DNA from: Periconia sp. R9002
Taxonomy: Eukaryota; Ascomycota; Dothideomycetes; Pleosporales; Periconiaceae
NCBI GenBank assembly: GCA_023627715.1
Contig: JAMAHW010000092.1
Coordinates: 62,001-126,000, forward strand
DNA length: 64,000 nucleotides
Direction: 5' to 3'
Positions 57,507 to 64,000 of this stretch are shown piece after piece. Below the pieces are notes generated by a model that made no database searches, had not been told where the DNA came from, and worked only from the letters and a program-made list of their open reading frames with translations. A program made the translations under genes and the position numbers. Every line of letters begins with the position of its first letter. Within the stretch, counting starts at the first letter, position 1.

Positions 57507-59203
57507 CTACACGCCATTCTGGTTTGGCGTCTCCTCGGGAATCGGCGACGGTCGGGCTACAGCCTCAGGTTTGCGGATCGATGACAGGCTTAGGGCGCTC
57601 CAAGATGTTTTCGCTCGCGATGATGTAGGTCTAGCGGAACCAGTTGAGCTGGAGGGTACTTCGGGGTCTCTCGTGCCATTGGTAGTACGGAAGAAAGGCA
57701 GTAGGCCGAACATTCTTTTGTTGTTGTCTCTGCGGAACATTCGGGGCACGAAAGTTTTATACATCTTTCGTTGAAAAGGCTTTGTAGTGCCGAAGACTAT
57801 GAAGGCAAGCATGCTGGGTGAGACTCCTGTGAGGTAGCCTCGAACTGAAGACAGAGCGCGTTTCCTGGAAAGATCGGGCTCTGACCGGAGAGCGCTTTCC
57901 ACTACATGGCCCCTTGCTGAGATTCGCGGTGTGACACTGTAGTATTCGAAGACGCTGAGATATAGTTAGATTGTGTAATTTGTAACACCCTCGAGGGAAA
58001 ACGAAAACTAGCATATTTTGCCTGGTGTGTGGCCATAGACATACCAGAGTAATATAAAAGTAAGGAAGAGCCGAATGAGAAGCCAGCTGTCGTATGACCC
58101 ATTAGAATTCTTCTTCCTGTCGTTTGTAGCCCTGAATGGGGCGCCACTCCTTCTGAACATAGAGGATCTGGAGGCTGAGATGCCGTCGGTGCCAAAAGAG
58201 ATACTGCCCCATGTTCTTAGCTGCCAGCGATTTTGCGTGTACTTGCAAAGTATCATCACAAGTAAAATACACGCCCCTGCCAAACTAAGTAGAACTACGA
58301 TGATTTGAGTTAACAAATGCGCATTTATGATTGATGTTCACATGTATCACGAGAGCACATACCCTGTAGATTGGCAATCATCAAATAGGTCAAGAAGTGA
58401 AGTTGAACCGGTTTCGCTTGTAGCAGACCAATCATGATCAAAGCAAGGAAGATTGGTAATGTTCTTCCTGTAATTGATATAACGCGCAAAATATGTGTCT
58501 CCTTGGCCCACCAGCCATATAGAGATGACGCGACAAAGAGAACGCTGATAGACAGGTCAGTAACAAAGTCACCACATCAGTTTGTGGTGGCAAAGGAAAC
58601 ACGTACAAGAAGAACACTAATGTGGATTCTACCGTGAACGCGAAAATGCCTGGTATAACTCAATTGTTAGTGCCACCATAATATTGAGAATATTGTGCAC
58701 AAAACAGCAGTGCTGCTACGAGACAGCGTTCTGGGCATAGGCGCTACAATCTGCTGGACCAAGCGCGTCAGATTGCGTGGGGCGGCAGACACGAGTATCT
58801 GCGACACGGGTTGACAAGATGAGACGTACGGATATACGACAACACCAACTTGAAGCCGAAAATTCCCTTCTGATATTGGACCTCTGCATTTTCGGAGTGC
58901 TCTTTGCCATAGAGATATTGCTGTATCATGATGTCCCTCCAGAAGGCATAGTCATAAAACTGTTGGATGATGCTCGAGCAGGTACCGATGGCGGTGAAAT
59001 ATGCAATAAATGCAGTATCTTCACGAGAAGTTAGCAAGTATCAGACACCATCGTCATGATTGCCTCAACATACAGCTTTTGGTTTCGTTGTGCGTCCAGA
59101 GCAGCCATAACAATATACAGTTCGCGACGAGGCAGAGAATCGAGTAGAAGAGGCATCCGACAGCGTCGCCCAGAACGCTATCAGGTAATTGAAATACCGT
59201 CAT
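57507..59203 (-). CDS. Seven-TM-like fungal membrane protein (receptor-like)
   Basis: A gene with several introns from ATG 59203 (MTVFQLPDSVLGDAVG). TM segments: GCLFYSILCLVANCILLWLL, TAFIAYFTAIGTCSSII, a segment near FTVESTLVFFL, SVLFVASSLYGWW, TLPIFLALIMIGLLQ, SLAGACILLVMILC and LFLTFILLW. The last exon reads FIVFGTTKPFQRKMYKTFVP and a Ser/Arg-rich tail ending PEETPNQNGV. The arrangement and the FGTTKPF ending recall a common fungal family of putative G-protein-coupled receptors. Introns are inferred near 59100-59040, 58830-58650, 58600-58560, 58370-58290 and 58045-57950. I cannot assign a ligand. Confidence 0.6.
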
Positions 59204-61862
59204 CTCTCAAAATCATGAGAAAACTGTCATAACATGGCGCTGAGAGGAGCGGCGGCCCTGGATTGACGGGCAGGTTTGGATGTTGATGTCGCACAATTTG
59301 AGGTGAGTGATGGACGAGTGTGCGGACGATCTTGGGGTGATTAGTCGGGCGAAAGTAATCCCCACTAGATGGAGACTCCAGGGATGATAACGACATAGGT
59401 ACCCCCACGTGCTCATTGGCCCATACCTGGGCCGCCCGGCAACCACTCTTAATTCTCACGCTATCCCAGCCTACGGGACATGACAGCGGGTCCCTGCATG
59501 AAAGAGGAAGGCCTGGCTAGGTAGAGATCTGGTGTGCACGAATCGAGTTGCTGTCTCAGCGTTGCCTAGATCAGCGCAGAGATACGGCAGTCCCAACAGC
59601 AATAACATGAGCACGGCAAGAAATATTGCATCGAAGGAGCGGTGCTAACCTGGGATGGTTCTACATCCGTCATGACACAGTTGAGTGTTGCAAAGCACTT
59701 TTCCTGTGTCATGCATATCTGAGTCCGTTGTTACAATAGGTACATGTCACCCGCTTTAGTTTCTTATTCAATTCTCTAAACTATATTGATTAGCAAGGGT
59801 CCCTTTCCGGGATTGGGACAAATCGATACTATGATCTAGCAATTCACGGGCAGATGTCGCGCCCTCACGGACCATGCAACAACATGTCGATGCAAAGTGC
59901 GGGGTTCCAAATTGCGGCTCCAGTAAACACTGAGCCCCGGTGAGGATGCAACGGATGGTATTGTAACAGCCGTTGAACTAGCAGAGTGATATCCCATTCG
60001 GACCGAGTTAGTTGAGTTTCTTGGCGGATCCTCACTCTCAATAAAGCAGGAGAACGGAGTACTGACCGCCGGAGACGCCAGATATACGAGAACGGTCAAG
60101 TACGTTAAGCCACCGCTGCACTAGTACTTTTTCCATCACCCCTGGAATCGATTCTCGCTCGCCAATGTCTCGTATGAGCCAATTTTCAGTGAATCCGGGG
60201 TGCGTAGTCGCATGTCAGAGGGCTGAATCATGTTCAACCAGGATATACCGGAAAGGGTGCTTGTTTGGGCTGGGAGGTGGGAAAAGTTTCCACCTACCTA
60301 TCGGGCCGAATTTTGGAACCTGAAAAATACGGCAGTCGTTTGGAGTATCATGGCAGAATCGTCTGTCATCTAGATAATAGAGGTATTGCTTCAGAGCGCG
60401 AATCCTGCCCGTTGAGTACGGATCACCACCCCTCAAATCGAATGTTGACTGATTTAAGGGAAAAACTCCCCGCCGTTTACCACCTAAGTTCTCATTAATC
60501 TTACTGTTTCTGGCAAACAATCAACAGTGATTACTTCAGTGAAACTTAGCGCCCTATACAGTTTTCTTCCCTGCGCGTACCGCTGTCAAGTTTCCGAACA
60601 AAATGCATAGCATCAGTCCATTGGAGCACATTACAGGAAGATAAGACAGAGTAGTCACGTTGTATTGCGATAGGGTTTTCAAATACTATCAGCGCTCCCT
60701 TGTTGCTAAAAAGCATAATCCCATTGCTGGAGGCCGTCCCATCCTAATTCTTCGATATTTACTATCTTAACTTCCACTTTCCACATTGTGTTGGTATCTT
60801 TTCCAAAGTTTAACCAGAGCAGCGGCATAGCTATATTATCATGCACTATACACCGCGTACCAGACTCATCCCAATAACCTTCTTTTGCATTCATCGTAGT
60901 TGCGCCTCAAGAATAACCTATCACCTATGTCCCTATCTTGCTCAACGCGACAGCCGTATTTAAGACTTCTTTCTAATTTAGAAAATAGAAAATATCAAAA
61001 AACATTGCTATAAGTATAACATCAAGGCTACCACTCAACTAGTATAACCATTCAGAATTTTGTCGTAGCGAGCTACTAGTAGGGTAGCTTCTAGCCTCCG
61101 CTTAAATAAATTCTACTAGTAGTGAAACAGCGTTATAAAAGAAATTTAGACCCAAGTTATATATCTCTCAAGATACGTCTAGGGTATATAGGTAAGTTAG
61201 CTTTACGCCCTTAATACCCGCCACCCTCCTAATTTCCTATCCTATACTATGATGCAAATTAGCTAAGATCCAATTTTACCTACTATAGATATTATAACTT
61301 ACCCACAACCCATATCCAGTACGATCTCACCCTTTTAAGCCCTCTTCTGCACAACCTCTTCCTACTACCCTATTAAGCTAAATATTCCAGGTAGAGCAAA
61401 CCACTAAAGCCCATAACATAGATAAGCATTAAGCGTCTATATCTTCTCTCTTAAATTATACAGCGCATATATAAGATCTTTCTCTTCCAATCCAGTAGCC
61501 TCGATAAAAAAGTCACAGGTTTATGTAAGCTTACGACTAATAGAAGGCGTGTACTATGCTACATCTGTGCTGACTGTCTAGGGAAAGCAATGATCGAAAA
61601 TACGAGTGAGGGGAGAGGCGCGGCGGAGATGCGATCCGTCTATGCGTTTTGGCCCATAGGGTGGCAGAGGTGAGGGTCGGAGTTTGGTCACTCGACGTGT
61701 TACTGTCGATGACCGGTGCGATGGGTTTTTGGTGTTGGACATCGTTGTGTTTCAACGGAAGTGAGGCGAAGTTTCAGTGTGATGGGAGTGAAGAGTGAGC
61801 TCATCAATGCACTTTATATATGATCCAGCCGTAGAACTTGAAATGAGTAAGATTTGAGGAGT

Positions 61863-61917
61863 GGGTAAACGCCTGCCTGATTTCGTGCATTCGCCCGTCC
61901 TGCAGGCCGCACGCTGC
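61863..61917. repeat. 55-bp structured repeat, copy 1
   Basis: Begins GGGTAAACGCCTGCCTG and ends near GCACGCTGC. About 80 percent identical (44 of 55 positions by eye) to the copy at 61993-62047. Seven of the eleven differences are transitions. Confidence 0.7.
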
Positions 61918-61992
61918 TCTATTTTTAGTTATCTTTGACCAATAGCGGCTTATAAATTCTACGGTGGTAGAACTGTGTAACACTTGATGACT

Positions 61993-62047
61993 GGGTAAAC
62001 ACCTGCCTGTTTTCGTACGTTTACCAGTACTGCAGGCAGTACGCCGC
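61993..62047. repeat. 55-bp structured repeat, copy 2, with inverted arms
   Basis: Begins GGGTAAACACCTGCCTG. Contains inverted pair GGTAAAC (61994-62000) / GTTTACC (62019-62025) and GTACTGC-AG-GCAGTAC (62027-62042), so the strand could fold into two adjacent hairpins. The second copy preserves more of this symmetry than the first. Confidence 0.7.
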
Positions 62048-62178
62048 CCTTGCTTCTTTCAGAAATGCATGTAGTATCACTCTGAATCTAAAAATTTACT
62101 CACCTCTTATACCTGTCACAAAATTATGATTCTCCAGAGCGATTCAGTGAAATAAAAGGAAACCAAGTCCTCGAGCTA

Positions 62179-62265
62179 GGTAAAACTATCCATGAAATTG
62201 AATTTGATCCTCACAGAGTATCGCTACCCTGGGTATCGACACAGGTGGAGGGTAAAACTATCCAT
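62179..62265 (+). mobile_element. Micro-element copy D with 15-bp direct repeats
   Basis: A 57-bp unit (62194-62250) with GAAATTGAATTTGATCC at the left (tail end) and TACCCTGGGTA in the middle, ending GACACAGGTGGAG. It is bracketed by exact 15-bp repeats GGTAAAACTATCCAT at 62179-62193 and 62251-62265. It lies 25 bp from the 3' end of the broken kinase gene. Confidence 0.75.
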
Positions 62266-62289
62266 AGTTGACCATCTTGCGTTCTAGTC

Positions 62290-63120
62290 TCAATGTCTTG
62301 TACGCAGATCCCTTAGTACCTCTGCAGCACTCTTGTATCGTAAATCCCAGCAGCCTCTAATCACGTCTCCGCCCTGCAGATTAGATACATCCGGAAATTT
62401 GCCCTCTTTGAATAGTTTGTCCACTTCGTCCCAATAGGCAGTCATCTCTTCAGATAAAGGACTAGGTGGTGGGCCGTTTCTGAAAGGCCAGTATCCAGTC
62501 ATAATCACATAGAGAATGGATCCTAAGCTGAAGATATCGGTGGCTGGTTCGGACACCCAGTCGTCACCGATCCTTGGGTCAAAGAAAGGTGTATCAGGCA
62601 TGTGCCCTCCGTCCAGTCCCAGCACTTCGCACGTTGAACTGCCAAAATCGCAAAGTCACAGATCGACCGATTGCTCATCTGATTTATGCACGAGGAAGTT
62701 TTCGGGGCGCATATCTGAGTGGATCACACCGTGCTCATGTATATGTGTAATCGCTTCAGCTGCCTGCTCGGCCAATCTCCAACGTAAAGAAGCATCTATT
62801 GTCTTATTCTGCGAGTCGATGAAACTCTGCAAATTCCCATGATTTGCTTCGCTGAGCAAGATGCCGTTGCCTGAAATCCCATGATATCTATTCATGAAGC
62901 TTAGCCAATTTTTCTTCCGTAAGTTATGAATGGTGCGAACGAACGGAACAATTCTCGGATGAGGACCCAGTCTCTCAAGGATTTGCGCCTCGATGTCGAA
63001 TTCGAACTTGAAACCGTCTTCGCGGTCCCCTTTCCAAAGCTTAGTAGGCGACTTTAGGACGCGCCCGGGGCTCACACGAAAAAATTGTGAAGTTCGTCCG
63101 AGACAAGGTAGTTCTTCCAT
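62290..63120 (-). pseudogene. Protein kinase gene with one in-frame stop codon
   Basis: ATG 63120 opens 154 codons: VSPGRVLKSPTKLWKG, then ILERLGPHPRIVPF and the catalytic loop VIHSDMRPENFLV. A TGA stop (62658-62656) follows directly after SVDL. The same frame stays open for 121 more codons, beginning LCDFGSS (DFG motif) and including PATDIFSLGSILYVIMTGYW. So a complete kinase of about 275 residues is interrupted by a single stop. The residue expected there is often Arg or Lys, and CGA to TGA is a C-to-T change that RIP could have made. No intron with GT-AG ends can remove it without losing the DFG. Either a recent pseudogene, a sequencing error, or stop-codon readthrough (TGA-CTT context). 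Confidence 0.75.
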
Positions 63121-64000
63121 ATTACTTGTGCGGGGTGCAATTGTATGACAGAATGGGGGTCGAACTCATTGTTATATACGAGCATGAGGCCCGTGCGCAG
63201 CCCCTTGCTTTTTGTGGCACAGTCAATCACGAGTCTCACAATGCATAGTTAAAGCGAGCAGGTGGGTAGCTCCAAAGATTTTTCTTTATTGATAACATGA
63301 TAAACGAATGACCTGTTGTTGAATTTTCCGTAAGTTCGTCCAGAATCTTAGGCTTAGAGTCTGTGGCTATCTCAGTCAGATGTTATATTATGCAGGTATA
63401 GTTGAAATCTTCCAAGGTTGGGTTGAGGAGCGCTCCAACTTTACTTCAACTCACATTGATAGAAGCTATCTCTCCAGCATTAACGTTGATAGCCCTCGTT
63501 GAAGCGGAAGCCCAAGACCTATTTGCCCAGCACAACATCAGGACGTACCACGAGTCCCAAGCAAAGGGAATCAAAACACTTTCCATACACACACAAACAG
63601 GCGGCCTCAATATCTTCAGGTAGGACAAGCACACACATTAAAACAGCGCGTTCGCCCTTCACGTTCACCACAATAGCGCATGCAAGAGAATCCATCGTAG
63701 CGTGTACGTCGCGAAGTTTGTCAAAAAGTAGATTGCATTGCTTATCCAAAGAATGCATTCTGGCCGTTGAACATGGATCATCACTGCAAAAATTATCCGA
63801 CTTAGTTCAAGAGCCAAAAAGAAAAAACATACAACAGCAGGTATTCGCTAGTGGTCACCCACCTAACTACTAATCCGCCGGTACCATGCTTAAGTACAGC
63901 TGAGCGGACGGGAAGCTCTGTTTTCATGGTCCTATGGTCGTATGTGATGGATATCTTCGTGACCAGGATTCATATACACAAGCGTTCGCCCCCTTTTCGT
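63121..64000. other. Right edge: possible fragment on the minus strand
   Basis: The minus-strand frame at 63519-63758 from ATG 63758 encodes MHSLDKQCNLLFDKLRDV, then AIVVNVKGERAVLMCVL, which looks like a real protein segment, and the same frame remains open upstream. I do not recognise the family and see no full gene, so it may be an exon or a relic. The overlapping plus-strand frames are weaker. The remainder shows nothing. Confidence 0.3.

Larger units (their letters stand above)
59204..62289. other. Long gene-free stretch with TA-rich, RIP-like DNA
   Basis: Three kilobases without a supported gene. About 60950-61530 is rich in TA dinucleotides and short stop-laden frames, as expected for repeat-induced point mutation. 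It also contains the 55-bp repeats at 61863 and 61993 and micro-element copy D at 62179. A 62-codon minus-strand fragment at 60706-60894 has tryptophan-rich coding-like sequence and could be a relic, but shows no family. Confidence 0.5.

Noticed and set aside
62628..62660. Tiny intron removing the kinase stop codon
   Set aside because: A GT...AG pair about 29 nt apart exists, but it is below usable intron size and would delete the DFG motif.

Overview
The window is nuclear DNA of a filamentous ascomycete (Pezizomycotina). Most genes carry short GT-AG introns of about 50 to 100 nt with coding on both strands and generous intergenic gaps. The protein families are typical of these fungi: HeLo, HET, fungal rhodopsin-type membrane proteins, an M13 peptidase and a C2H2 fungal transcription factor. 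I see no rRNA, tRNA, CRISPR or bacterial operon structure. Exon boundaries below were read by hand from splice sites and reading frame, and have not been tested with transcripts.

Left part (1 to 22 kb). A partial kinase gene runs off the left edge and faces a HeLo-pseudokinase gene. Next come a J-domain protein without its HPD motif, 3-ketodihydrosphingosine reductase (TSC10), a DHA2-type MFS transporter, a rhodopsin-type membrane protein, an amino-acid/GABA-type permease, a GFA/CENP-V zinc protein, an alpha/beta hydrolase and a secreted M13 metallopeptidase. A gene-poor stretch with one broken coding fragment follows.

Middle part (22 to 53.4 kb). A C2H2 transcription factor and a mitochondrial 2-oxodicarboxylate-type carrier precede a dense block of catabolic genes: a class III CoA-transferase, a homogentisate-dioxygenase-family enzyme with a long C-terminal tail, a bacterial-type 3-carboxymuconate cycloisomerase (PcaB) relative, a 3-ketoacyl-CoA thiolase, a maleylacetate-reductase-like Fe-alcohol dehydrogenase, a succinyl-CoA:3-oxoacid CoA-transferase, an NAD(P)-binding NmrA-like protein, an SDR, a type B carboxylesterase and a metallo-beta-lactamase-fold hydrolase. 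Reductase, CoA-transferase and thiolase together are the lower 3-oxoadipate route (maleylacetate to 3-oxoadipate to 3-oxoadipyl-CoA to succinyl-CoA plus acetyl-CoA). I infer that this is an aromatic-catabolism cluster with an unusual upper part, because neither a hydroxyquinol/catechol intradiol dioxygenase nor the fumarylacetoacetase/maleylacetoacetate isomerase pair is present.

Right part (53.4 to 64 kb). This holds a HET-domain gene, a seven-TM-like membrane protein, a TA-rich gene-free stretch that looks mutated by RIP, two diverged copies of a 55-bp structured repeat, and a kinase gene broken by one in-frame TGA.

The most unusual observation is a family of very short insertions: a conserved unit of about 44 to 64 bp occurs four times (about 5.9, 30.5, 57.0 and 62.2 kb). 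Each copy is bracketed by its own direct repeat of 12 to 15 bp, and one end carries a variable CAATTT-type tail. This is the signature of a retroposed micro-element with target-site duplications.
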